DNA of 64,000 nucleotides from Chlorocebus sabaeus. Its lineage: Eukaryota; Chordata; Mammalia; Primates; Cercopithecidae. Below, piece by piece: positions 13,112-25,600 of this stretch. The position numbers were made by a program, and so were the translations under genes. Position 1 is the stretch's first letter, and every line of letters begins with the position of its first letter. Location of the stretch: positions 744,001 to 808,000 of the forward strand of contig NW_027327626.1 of the NCBI RefSeq assembly GCF_047675955.1, read 5' to 3'. Below the pieces are notes generated by a model that was not told the origin of the DNA, did not search any database, and saw nothing but the letters and a program-made list of their open reading frames with translations.

Positions 13112-14788
13112 AAGCTTTCTGAGAAACTGCTCTGTGTTCTGTTAATTCATCTCACAGAGTTACATCTTTCCCTTCAAGAAGCCTTTCGCTAAGGCTGTTC
13201 TTGTGGAATTGGCAAAGGGATATTTGGAAGCCCATAGATTGCTACGGTGAAAAAGGAAATATCTTCCGTTCAAAACGGGAAAGAAGCTTTCTGAGAAACT
13301 GCTCTGTGTTCTGTTAATTCATCTCACAGAGTTACATCTTTCCCTTCAAGAAGCCTGTCGCTAAGGCTGTTCTTGTGGAATTGGCAAAGGGATATTTGGA
13401 AGCCCATAGACGGCTACGGTGAAAAATGAAATATCTTCCGTTCAAAACTGGAAAGAAGCTTTGTGAGAAACTGCTCTGTGTTCTGTTAATTCATCTCACA
13501 GAGTTACATCTTTCCCTTCAAGAAGCCTTTCGCTAAGGCTGTTCTTGTGGAATTGGCAAAGGGATATTTGGAAGCCCATAGAGGGCTATGGTGAAAAAGG
13601 AAATATCTTCCGTTCAAAACTGGAAAGAAGCTTTCTGAGAAACTGCTCTGTGTTCTGTTAATTCATCTCACAGAGTTACATCTTTCCCTTCAAGAAGCCT
13701 GTCGCTAAGGCTGTTCTTGTGGAATTGGCAAAGGGATATTTGGAAGCCCATAGAGGGCTATGGTAAAAAGGAAATATCTTCCGTTCAAAACTGGAAAGAA
13801 GCTTTCTGAGAAACTGCTCTGTGTTCTGTTAATTCATCTCACAGAGTTACATCTTTCCCTTCAAGAAGCCTGTAGCTAAGGCTGTTCTTGTGGAATTGGC
13901 AAAGGGATATTTGGAAGCCCATAGAGGGCTATGGTGAAAAAGGAAATATCTTCCGTTCAAAACTGGAAAGAAGCTTTCTGAGAAACTGCTCTGTGTTCTG
14001 TTAATTCATCTCACAGAGTTACATCTTTCCCTTCAAGAAGCCTTTCGCTAAGGCTGTTCTTGTGGAATTGCCAAAGGGATATTTGGAAGCCCATAGAGGG
14101 CTATGGTGAAAAAGGAAATATCTTCCGTTCAAAACTGGAAAGAAGCTATCTGAGAAACTGCTCTGTGTTCTGTTAATTCATCTCACAGAGTTACATCTTT
14201 CCCTTCAAGAAGCCTTTCGCTAAGGCTGTTCTTGTGGAAATGGCCAAGGGATATTTGGAAGCCCATAGAGGGCTATGGTGAAAAAGGAAATATCTTCCGT
14301 TCAAAACTGGAAAGAAGCTTTCTGAGAAACTGCTCTGTGTTCTGTTAATTCATCTCACAGAGTTACATCTTTCCCTTCAAGAAGCCTGTCGCTAAGGCTG
14401 TTCTTGTGGAATTGGCAAAGGGATATTTGGAAGCCCATAGAGGGCTATGGTGAAAAAGGAAATATCTTCCGTTCAAAACTGGAAAGAAGCTTTCTGAGAA
14501 ACTGCTCTGTGTTCTGTTAATTCATCTCACAGAGTTACATCTTTCCCTTCAAGAAGCCTTTCGCTAAGTCTGTTCTTGTGGAATTGGCAAAGGGATATTT
14601 GGAAGCCCATAGAGGGCTATGGTGAAAAAGGAAATATCTTCCGTTCAAAACTGGAAAGAAGCTTTCTGAGAAACTGCTCTGTGTTCTGTTAATTCATCTC
14701 ACAGAGTTACATCTTTCCCTTCAAGAAGCCTGTCGCTAAGTCTGTTCTTGTGGAATTGGCAAAGGGATATTTGGAAGCCCATAGAGGG

Positions 14789-15820
14789 CTATGGTGAAAA
14801 AGATAATATCTTCCGTTCAAAACTGGAAAGAAGCTTTCTGAGAAACTGCTCTGTGTTCTGTTAATTCATCTCACAGAGTTACATCTTTCCCTTCAAGAAG
14901 CCTGTAGCTAAGGCTGTTCTTGTGGAATTGGCAAAGGGATATTTGGAAGCCCATAGAGGGCTATGGTGAAAAAGGAAATATCTTCCGTTCAAAACTGGAA
15001 AGAAGCTTTCTGAGAAACTGCTCTGTGTTCTGTTAATTCATCTCACAGAGTTACATCTTTCCCTTCAAGAAGCCTTTCACTAAGGCTGTTCTTGTGGAAT
15101 TGGAAAAGGGATATTTGGAAGCCCATAGAGGGCTCTGGTGAAAAGGGAAATATCTTCCGTTCAAAACTGGAAAGAAGCTTTCTGAGAAACTGCTCTGTGT
15201 TCTGTTAATTTATCTCACAGAGTTACATCTTTCCATTCAAGAAGCCTTTCGCTAAGGCTGTTCTTGTGGAATTGGCAAAGGGATATTTGGAAGCCCATAG
15301 AGGGCTATGGTGAAAAAGGAAATATCTTCCGTTAAAAACTGGAAAGAAGCTTTCTGAGAAACTGCTCTGTGTTCTGTTAATTCATCTCACAGAGTTACAT
15401 CTTTCCCTTCAAGAAGCCTTTCGCTAAGTCTGTTCTTGTGGAATTGGCAAAGGGATATTTGGAAGCCCATAGAGGGGTATGGTGAAAAAGGAAATATCTT
15501 CCGTTCAAAACTGCAAAGAAGGTTTCTGAGAAACTGCTCTGTGTTCTGTTAATTCATCTCACAGAGTTACATCTTTCCCTTCAAGAAGCCTTTCGCTAAG
15601 GCTGTTCTTGTGGAATTGGCAAAGGGACATTTGGAAGCCCATAGAGGTCTATGGTGAAAAAGGAAATATCTTCCGTTCAAAACTGGAAAGAAGCTTTCTG
15701 AGAAACTGCTCTGTGTTCTGTTAATTCATCTCACAGAGTTACATCTTTCCCTTCAAGAAGCCTTTCGCTAAGGCTGTTCTTGTGGAATTGGCAAAGGGAT
15801 ATTTGGAAGCCCATAGAGGG
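14789..15820 (+). repeat. Six-monomer block led by the agataat monomer
   Basis: It starts with an aaaaagataat/cctgtagc monomer like positions 1, 22699 and 28718, and the monomer before it carries cctgtcgctaagTctg, as before 22699 and 28718. It then departs from the other copies: cctttcActaag with ttggAaaag, ctCtggtg, and Tttatc with ccAttcaag. That series matches about 4.7-5.5 kb at an offset near 10316. It therefore joins a block start of one type to the interior of another. Confidence 0.5.
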
Positions 15821-18800
15821 CTATGGTGAAAAAGGAAATATATTCCGTTCAAAACTGGAAAGAAGCTTTCTGAGAAACTGCTCTGTGTTCTGTTAATTCA
15901 TCTCACAGAGTTACATCTTTCCCTTCAAGAAGCCTGTAGCTAAGGCTGTTCTTGTGGAATTGGCAAAGGGATATTTGGAAGCCCATAGAGGGCTATGGTG
16001 AAAAAGGAAATATCTTCCGTTCAAAACTGGAAAGAAGCTTTCTGAGAAACTGCTCTGTGTTCTCTTAATTCATCTCACAGAGTTACATCTTTCCCTTCAA
16101 GAAGCCTTTCGCTAAGGCTGTTCTTGTGGAATTGGCAAAGGGATATTTGGAAGCCCATAGAGGGCTACGGTGAAAAAGGAAATATCTTCCGTTCAAAACT
16201 GGAAAGAAGCTTTCTGAGAAACTGCTCTGTGTTCTGTTAATTCATCTCACAGAGTTACATCTTTCCCTTCAAGAAGCCTGTCGCTAAGGCTGTTCTTGTG
16301 GAATTGGCAAAGGGATATTTGGAAGCCCATAGACGGCTACGGTGAAAAAGGAAATATCTTCCGTTCAAAACTGGAAAGAAGCTTTGTGAGAAACTGCTCT
16401 GTGTTCTGTTAATTCATCTCACAGAGTTACATCTTTCCCTTCAAGAAGCCTTTCGCTAAGGCTGTTCTTGTGGAATTGGCAAAGGGATATTTGGAAGCCC
16501 ATAGAGGGCTATGGTGAAAAAGGAAATATCTTCCGTTCAAAACTGGAAAGAAGCTTTCTGAGAAACTGCTCTGTGTTCTGTTAATTCATCTCACAGAGTT
16601 ACATCTTTCCCTTCAAGAAGCCTGTCGCTAAGGCTGTTCTTGTGGAATTGGCAAAGGGATATTTGGAAGCCCATAGTGGGCTATGGTGAAAAAGGAAATA
16701 TCTTCCGTTCAAAACTGGAAAGAAGCTTTCTGAGAAACTGCTCTGTGTTCTGTTAATTCATCTCACAGAGTTACATCTTTCCCTTCAAGAAGCCTGTAGC
16801 TAAGGCTGTTCTTGTGGAATTGGCAAAAGGATATTTGGAAGCCCATAGAGGGCTATGGTGAAAAAGGAAATATCTTCCGTTCAAAACTGGAAAGAAGCTT
16901 TCTGAGAAACTGCTCTGTGTTCTGTTAATTCATCTCACAGAGATACATCTTTCCCTTCAAGAGGCCTGTAGCTAAGGCTGTTCTTGTGGAATTGGCAAAG
17001 GGATATTTGGAAGCCCATAGAGGGCTATGGTGAAAAAGGAAATATCTTCCGTTCAAAACTGGAAAGAAGCTTTCTGAGAAACTGCTCTGTGTTCTGTTAA
17101 TTCATCTCACAGAGTTACATCTTTCCCTTCAAGAAGCCTGTAGCTAAGGCTGTTCTTGTGGAATTGGCAAAGGGATATTTGGAAGCCCATAGAGGGCTAT
17201 GGTGAAAAAGGAAATATCTTCCGTTCAAAACTGGAAAGAAGCTTTCTGAGAAACTGCTCTGTGTTCTGTTAATTCACCTCACAGAGATACATCTTTCCCT
17301 TCAAGAGGCCTGTAGCTAAGGCTGTTCTTGTGGAATTGGCAAAGGGATATTTGGAAGCCCATAGAGGGCTATGGTGAAAAAGGAAATATCTTCCGTTCAA
17401 AACTGGAAAGAAGCTTTCTGAGAAACTGCTCTGTGTTCTGTTAATTCATCTCACAGAGTTACATCTTTCCCTTCAAGAAGCCTTTCGCTAAGGCTGTTCT
17501 TGTGGAATTGGCAAAGGGATATTTGGAAGCCCATAGAGGGCTATGGTGAAAAAGGAAATATCTTCCGTTCAAAACTGGAAAGAAGCTTTCTGAGAAACTG
17601 CTCTGTGTTCTGTTAATTCATCTCACAGAGTTACATCTTTCCCTTCAAGAAGCCTGTCGCTAAGGCTGTTCTTGTGGAATTGGCAAAGGGATATTTGGAA
17701 GCCCATAGAGGGCTACGGTGAAAAAGGAAATATCTTCCGTTCAAAACTGGAAAGAAGCTTTGTGAGAAACTGCTCTGTGTTCTGTTAATTCATCTCACAG
17801 AGTTACATCTTTCCCTTCAAGAACCCTTTCGCTAAGGCTGTTCTTGTGGAATTGGCAAAGGGATATTTGGAAGCCCATAGAGGGCTATGGTGAAAAAGGA
17901 AATATCTTCCGTTCAAAACTGGAAAGAAGCTTTCTGAGAAACTGCTCTGGTGTTCTGTTAATTCATCTCACAGAGTTACATCTTTCCCTTCAAGAAGCCT
18001 TTCGCTAAGGCTGTTCTTATGGAATTGGCAAAGGGATATTTGAAACCCATAGAGGGCTATGGTGAAAAAGGAAATATCTTCCGTTCAAAACTGGAAAGAA
18101 GCTTTCTGAGAAACTGCTCTGTGTTCTGTTAATTCATCTCACAGAGTTACATCTTTCCCTTCAAGAAGCCTTTCGCTAAGGCTGTTCTTGTGGAATTGGC
18201 AAAGGGATATTTGGAAGCCCATAGAGGGCTACGGTGAAAAAGAAATATCTTCCGTTCAAAACTGGAAAGAAGCTTTCTGAGAAACTGCTCTGTGTTCTGT
18301 TAATTCATCTCACAAAGTTACATCTTTCCCTTCAAGAAGCCTGTCGCTAAGGCTGTTCTTGTGGAATTGACAAAGGGATATTTGGAAGCCCATAGAGGGC
18401 TATGGTGAAAAAGGAAATATCTTCCGTTCAAAACTGGAAAGAAGCTTTCTGAGAAACTGCTCTGTGTTCTGTTAATTCATCTCACAGAGATACATCTTTC
18501 CCTTCAAGAAGTCTTTCGCTAAGGCTGTTCTTGTGGAATTGGCAAAGGGATATTTGGAAGCCCGTAGAGGGCTATGGTGAAAAAGGAAATAACTTCCGTT
18601 CAAAACTGGAAAGAAGCTTTCTGAGAAACTGCTCTGTGTTCTGTTAATTCATCTCACAGATTTACATCTTTCCCTTCAAGAAGCCTTTCGCTAAGGCTGT
18701 TCTTGTGGAATTGGAAAAGGGATATTTGGAAGCCCATAGAGGGCTCTGGTGAAAAGGGAAATATCTTCCCTTCAAAACTGGAAAGAAGCTTTCTGAGAAA

Positions 18801-21800
18801 CTTCTCTGTGTTCTGTTAATTTATCTCACAGAGTTACATCTTTCCATTCAAGAAGCCTTTCGCTAAGGCTGTTCTTGTGGAATTGGCAAAGGGATATTTG
18901 GAAGCCCATAGAGGGCTATGGTGAAAAAGGAAATATCTTCCGTTCAAAACTGGAAAGAAGCTTTCTGAGAAACTGCTCTGTGTTCTGTTAATTCATCTCA
19001 CAGAGTTACATCTTTCCCTTCAAGAAGCCTTTCGCTAAGGCTGTTCTTGTGGAATTGGCAAAGGGATATTTGGAAGCCCATAGAGGGCTATGGTGAAAAA
19101 GGAAATATCTTCCGTTCAAAACTGCAAAGAAGCTTTCTGAGAAACTGCTCTGTGTTCTGTTAATTCATCTCACAGAGTTACATCTTTCCCTTCAAGAAGC
19201 CTTTCGCTAAGGCTGTTCTTGTGGAATTGGCAAAGGGACATTTTGAAGCCCATAGAGGTCTATGGTGAAAAAGGAAATATCTTCCGTTCAAAACTGGAAA
19301 GAAGCTTTTTGAGAAACTGCTCTGTGTTCTGTTAATTCATCTCACAGAGTTACATCTTTCCCTTCAAGAAGCCTTTCGCTAAGGCTGTTCTTGTGGAATT
19401 GGCAAAGGGATATTTGGAAGCCCATAGAGGGCTATGGTGAAAAAGGAAATATCTTCCGTTCAAAACTGGAAAGAAGCTTTCTGAGAAACTGCTCTGTGTT
19501 CTGTTAATTCATCTCACAGAGTTACATCTTTCCCTTCAAGAAGCCTGTAGCTAAGGCTGTTCTTGTGGAATTGGCAAAGGGATATTTGGAAGCCCATAGA
19601 GGGCTATGGTGAAAAAGGAAATATCTTCCGTTCAAAACTGGAAAGAAGCTTTCTGAGAAACTGCTCTGTGTTCTGTTAATTCATCTCACAGAGTTACATC
19701 TTTCCCTTCAAGAAGCCTGTAGCTAAGGCTGTTCTTGTGGAATTGGCAAAGGGATATTTGGAAGCCCATAGAGGGCTATGGTGAAAAAGGAAATATCTTC
19801 CGTTCAAAACTGGAAAGAAGCTTTCTGAGAAACTGCTCTGTGTTCTGTTAATTCATCTCACAGAGTTACATCTTTCCCTTCAAGAAGCCTGTCGCTAAGG
19901 CTGTTCTTGTGGAATTGGCAAAGGGATATTTGGAAGCCCATAGAGGGCTACGGTGAAAAAGGAAATATCTTCCGTTCAAAACTGGAAAGAAGCTTTCTGA
20001 GAAACTGCTCTGTGTTCTGTTAATTCATCTCACAGAGTTACATCTTTCCCTTCAAGAAGCCTGTCGCTAAGGCTGTTCTTGTGGAATTGGCAAAGGGATA
20101 TTTGGAAGCCCATAGACGGCTACGGTGAAAAAGGAAATATCTTCCGTTCAAAACTGGAAAGAAGCTTTGTGAGAAACTGCTCTGTGTTCTGTTAATTCAT
20201 CTCACAGAGTTACATCTTTCCCTTCAAGAAGCCTTTCGCTAAGGCTGTTCTTGTGGAATTGGCAAAGGGATATTTGGAAGCCCATAGAGGGCTATGGTGA
20301 AAAAGGAAATATCTTCCGTTCAAAACTGGAAAGAATCTTTCTGAGAAACTGCTCTGTGTTCTGTTAATTCATCTCACAGAGTTACATCTTTCCCTTCAAG
20401 AAGCCTGTCGCTAAGGCTGTTCTTGTGGAATTGGCAAAGGGATATTTGGAAGCCCATAGTGGGCTATGGTGAAAAAGGAAATATCTTCCGTTCAAAACTG
20501 GAAAGAAGCTTTCTGAGAAACTGCTCTGTGTTCTGTTAATTCATCTCACAGAGTTACATCTTTCCCTTCAAGAAGCCTGTAGCTAAGGCTGTTCTTGTGG
20601 AATTGGCAAAAGGATATTTGGAAGCCCATAGAGGGCTATGGTGAAAAAGGAAATATCTTCCGTTCAAAACTGGAAAGAAGCTTTCTGAGAAACTGCTCTG
20701 TGTTCTGTTAATTCATCTCACAGAGATACATCTTTCCCTTCAAGAGGCCTGTAGCTAAGGCTGTTCTTGTGGAATTGGCAAAGGGATATTTGGAAGCCCA
20801 TAGAGGGCTATGGTGAAAAAGGAAATATCTTCCGTTCAAAACTGGAAAGAAGCTTTCTGAGAAACTGCTCTGTGTTCTGTTAATTCATCTCACAGAGTTA
20901 CATCTTTCCCTTCAAGAAGCCTGTCGCTAAGGCTGTTCTTGTGGAATTGGCAAAGGGATATTTGGAAGCCCATAGAGGGCTATGGTGAAAAAGGAAATAT
21001 CTTCCGTTCAAAACTGGAAAGAAGCTTTCTGAGAAACTGCTCTGTGTTCTGTTAATTCATCTCACAGAGATACATCTTTCCCTTCAAGAGGCCTGTAGCT
21101 AAGGCTGTTCTTGTGGAATTGGCAAAGGGATATTTGGAAGCCCATAGAGGGCTATGGTGAAAAAGGAAATATCTTCCGTTCAAAACTGGAAAGAAGCTTT
21201 CTGAGAAACTGCTCTGTGTTCTGTTAATTCATCTCACAGAGTTACATCTTTCCCTTCAAGAAGCCTTTCGCTAAGGCTGTTCTTGTGGAATTGGCAAAGG
21301 GATATTTGGAAGCCCATAGAGGGCTATGGTGAAAAAGGAAATATCTTCCGTTCAAAACGGGAAAGAAGCTTTCTGAGAAACTGCTCTGTGTTCTGTTAAT
21401 TCATCTCACAGAGTTACATCTTTCCCTTCAAGAAGCCTGTCGCTAAGGCTGTTCTTGTGGAATTGGCAAAGGGATATTTGGAAGCCCATAGACGGCTACG
21501 GTGAAAAATGAAATATCTTCCGTTCAAAACTGGAAAGAAGCTTTGTGAGAAACTGCTCTGTGTTCTGTTAATTCATCTCACAGAGTTACATCTTTCCCTT
21601 CAAGAAGCCTTTCGCTAAGGCTGTTCTTGTGGAATTGGCAAAGGGATATTTGGAAGCCCATAGAGGGCTATGGTGAAAAAGGAAATATCTTCCGTTCAAA
21701 ACTGGAAAGAAGCTTTCTGAGAAACTGCTCTGTGTTCTGTTAATTCATCTCACAGAGTTACATCTTTCCCTTCAAGAAGCCTTTCGCTAAGGCTGTTCTT

Positions 21801-22698
21801 GTGGAATTGGCAAAGGGATATTTGGAAGCCCATAGAGGGCTATGGTGAAAAAGGAAATATCTTCCGTTCAAAACAGGAAAGAAGCTTTCTGAGAAACTGC
21901 TCTGTGTTCTGTTAATTCATCTCACAGAGTTACATCTTTCCCTTCAAGAAGCCTTTCGCTAAGGCTGTTCTTGTGGAATTGGCAAAGGGATATTTGGAAG
22001 CCCATAGAGGGCTATGGTGAAAAAGGAAATATCTTCCGTTCAAAACTGGAAAGAAGCTTTGTGAGAAACTGCTCTATGTTCTGTTAATTCATCTCACAGA
22101 GTTACATCTTTCCCTTCAAGAAGCCTTTCGCTAAGGCTGTTCTTCTGGAATTGGCAAAGGGATATTTGGAAGCCAATAGAGGGCTATGGTGAAAAAGAAA
22201 ATATCTTCCGTTCAAAACTGGAAAGAAGCTTTCTGAGAAACTGCTCTGTGTTCTGTTAATTCATCTCACAGAGTTACATCTTTCCCTTCAAGAAGCCTGT
22301 CGCTAAGGCTGTTCTTGTGGAATTGGCAAAGGGATATTTGGAAGCCCATAGAGGGCTATGGTGAAAAAGGAAATATCTTCCGTTCAAAAGTGGAAAGAAG
22401 CTTTCTGAGAAACTGCTCTGTGTTCTGTTAATTCATCTCACAGAGTTACATCTTTCCCTTCAAGAAGCCTTTCGCTAAGTCTGTTCTTGTGGAATTGGCA
22501 AAGGGATATTTGGAAGCCCATAGAGGGCTATGGTGAAAAGGAAATATCTTCCGTTCAAAACTGGAAAGAAGCTTTCTGAGAAACTGCTCTGTGTTCTGTT
22601 AATTCATCTCACAGAGTTACATCTTTCCCTTCAAGAAGCCTGTCGCTAAGTCTGTTCTTGTGGAATTGGCAAAGGGATATTTGGAAGCCCATAGAGGG
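15821..22698 (+). repeat. 40-monomer block (6878 bp), left copy of the long tandem pair
   Basis: Offset 6878 (40x172-2) links this block to the next one. It holds for gttctCttaa at 16062/22940 and agacgg at 16331/23209. Beyond about 18.1 kb the offset becomes 6018 (35x172-2): the short box at 18231/24249, cccgtag at 18561/24579, ttcaaaacGg at 21351/27369. The 5-monomer difference is a deletion in the right copy near 24.17 kb. The monomer box near 22.53 kb lacks one A relative to its partner near 28.55 kb. Confidence 0.75.
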
Positions 22699-25600
22699 CT
22701 ATGGTGAAAAAGATAATATCTTCCGTTCAAAACTGGAAAGAAGCTTTCTGAGAAACTGCTCTGTGTTCTGTTAATTCATCTCACAGAGTTACATCTTTCC
22801 CTTCAAGAAGCCTGTAGCTAAGGCTGTTCTTGTGGAATTGGCAAAGGGATATTTGGAAGCCCATAGAGGGCTATGGTGAAAAAGGAAATATCTTCCGTTC
22901 AAAACTGGAAAGAAGCTTTCTGAGAAACTGCTCTGTGTTCTCTTAATTCATCTCACAGAGTTACATCTTTCCCTTCAAGAAGCCTTTCGCTAAGGCTGTT
23001 CTTGTGGAATTGGCAAAGGGATATTTGGAAGCCCATAGAGGGCTACGGTGAAAAAGGAAATATCTTCCGTTCAAAACTGGAAAGAAGCTTTCTGAGAAAC
23101 TGCTCTGTGTTCTGTTAATTCATCTCACAGAGTTACATCTTTCCCTTCAAGAAGCCTGTCGCTAAGGCTGTTCTTGTGGAATTGGCAAAGGGATATTTGG
23201 AAGCCCATAGACGGCTACGGTGAAAAAGGAAATATCTTCCGTTCAAAACTGGAAAGAAGCTTTGTGAGAAACTGCTCTGTGTTCTGTTAATTCATCTCAC
23301 AGAGTTACATCTTTCCCTTCAAGAAGCCTTTCGCTAAGGCTGTTCTTGTGGAATTGGCAAAGGGATATTTGGAAGCCCATAGAGGGCTATGGTGAAAAAG
23401 GAAATATCTTCCGTTCAAAACTGGAAAGAAGCTTTCTGAGAAACTGCTCTGTGTTCTGTAAATTCATCTCACAGAGTTACATCTTTCCCTTCAAGAAGCC
23501 TGTCGCTAAGGCTGTTCTTGTGGAATTGGCAAAGGGATATTTGGAAGCCCATAGTGGGCTATGGTGAAAAAGGAAATATCTTCCGTTCAAAACTGGAAAG
23601 AAGCTTTCTGAGAAACTGCTCTGTGTTCTGTTAATTCATCTCACAGAGTTACATCTTTCCCTTCAAGAAGCCTGTAGCTAAGGCTGTTCTTGTGGAATTG
23701 GCAAAAGGATATTTGGAAGCCCATAGAGGGCTATGGTGAAAAAGGAAATATCTTCCGTTCAAAACTGGAAAGAAGCTTTCTGAGAAACTGCTCTGTGTTC
23801 TGTTAATTCATCTCACAGAGATACATCTTTCCCTTCAAGAGGCCTGTAGCTAAGGCTGTTCTTGTGGAATTGGCAAAGGGATATTTGGAAGCCCATAGAG
23901 GGCTATGGTGAAAAAGGAAATATCTTCCGTTCAAAACTGGAAAGAAGCTTTCTGAGAAACTGCTCTGTGTTCTGTTAATTCATCTCACAGAGTTACATCT
24001 TTCCCTTCAAGAAGCCTGTAGCTAAGGCTGTTCTTGTGGAATTGGCAAAGGGATATTTGGAAGCCCATAGAGGGCTATGGTGAAAAAGGAAATATCTTCC
24101 GTTCAAAACTGGAAAGAAGCTTTCTGAGAAACTGCTCTGTGTTCTGTTAATTCATCTCACAGAGATACATCTTTCCCTTCAAGAAGCCTTTCGCTAAGGC
24201 TGTTCTTGTGGAATTGGCAAAGGGATATTTGGAAGCCCATAGAGGGCTACGGTGAAAAAGAAATATCTTCCGTTCAAAACTGGAAAGAAGCTTTCTGAGA
24301 AACTGCTCTGTGTTCTGTTAATTCATCTCACAAAGTTACATCTTTCCCTTCAAGAAGCCTGTCGCTAAGGCTGTTCTTGTGGAATTGACAAAGGGATATT
24401 TGGAAGCCCATAGAGGGCTATGGTGAAAAAGGAAATATCTTCCGTTCAAAACTGGAAAGAAGCTTTCTGAGAAACTGCTCTGTGTTCTGTTAATTCATCT
24501 CACAGAGATACATCTTTCCCTTCAAGAAGTCTTTCGCTAAGGCTGTTCTTGTGGAATTGGCAAAGGGATATTTGGAAGCCCGTAGAGGGCTATGGTGAAA
24601 AAGGAAATAACTTCCGTTCAAAACTGGAAAGAAGCTTTCTGAGAAACTGCTCTGTGTTCTGTTAATTCATCTCACAGAGTTACATCTTTCCCTTCAAGAA
24701 GCCTTTCGCTAAGGCTGTTCTTGTGGAATTGGAAAAGGGATATTTGGAAGCCCATAGAGGGCTCTGGTGAAAAGGGAAATATCTTCCCTTCAAAACTGGA
24801 AAGAAGCTTTCTGAGAAACTTCTCTGTGTTCTGTTAATTTATCTCACAGAGTTACATCTTTCCATTCAAGAAGCCTTTCGCTAAGGCTGTTCTTGTGGAA
24901 TTGGCAAAGGGATATTTGGAAGCCCATAGAGGGCTATGGTGAAAAAGGAAATATCTTCCGTTCAAAACTGGAAAGAAGCTTTCTGAGAAACTGCTCTGTG
25001 TTCTGTTAATTCATCTCACAGAGTTACATCTTTCCCTTCAAGAAGCCTTTCGCTAAGGCTGTTCTTGTGGAATTGGCAAAGGGATATTTGGAAGCCCATA
25101 GAGGGCTATGGTGAAAAAGGAAATATCTTCCGTTCAAAACTGCAAAGAAGCTTTCTGAGAAACTGCTCTGTGTTCTGTTAATTCATCTCACAGAGTTACA
25201 TCTTTCCCTTCAAGAAGCCTTTCGCTAAGGCTGTTCTTGTGGAATTGGCAAAGGGACATTTTGAAGCCCATAGAGGTCTATGGTGAAAAAGGAAATATCT
25301 TCCGTTCAAAACTGGAAAGAAGCTTTTTGAGAAACTGCTCTGTGTTCTGTTAATTCATCTCACAGAGTTACATCTTTCCCTTCAAGAAGCCTTTCGCTAA
25401 GGCTGTTCTTGTGGAATTGGCAAAGGGATATTTGGAAGCCCATAGAGGGCTATGGTGAAAAAGGAAATATCTTCCGTTCAAAACTGGAAAGAAGCTTTCT
25501 GAGAAACTGCTCTGTGTTCTGTTAATTCATCTCACAGAGTTACATCTTTCCCTTCAAGAAGCCTGTAGCTAAGGCTGTTCTTGTGGAATTGGCAAAGGGA

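Noticed and set aside
13270..13290. caaaacggga as a CENP-B core (also at 3811, 21351, 27369)
   Set aside because: It lies downstream of the CENP-B/pJ-alpha position and has no upstream TTCG at the right distance; it is an ordinary aaaactgg to aaaacGgg variant shared by duplicated blocks.
23346..23567. Open reading frame of 73 codons on the plus strand
   Set aside because: It spans a satellite monomer and exists only because gttctgTtaattc became gttctgtAaattc, removing one stop from this frame. Since 172 is 3x57+1, the frame slides by one base each monomer. The protein merely translates the repeat, with no start context or family similarity.
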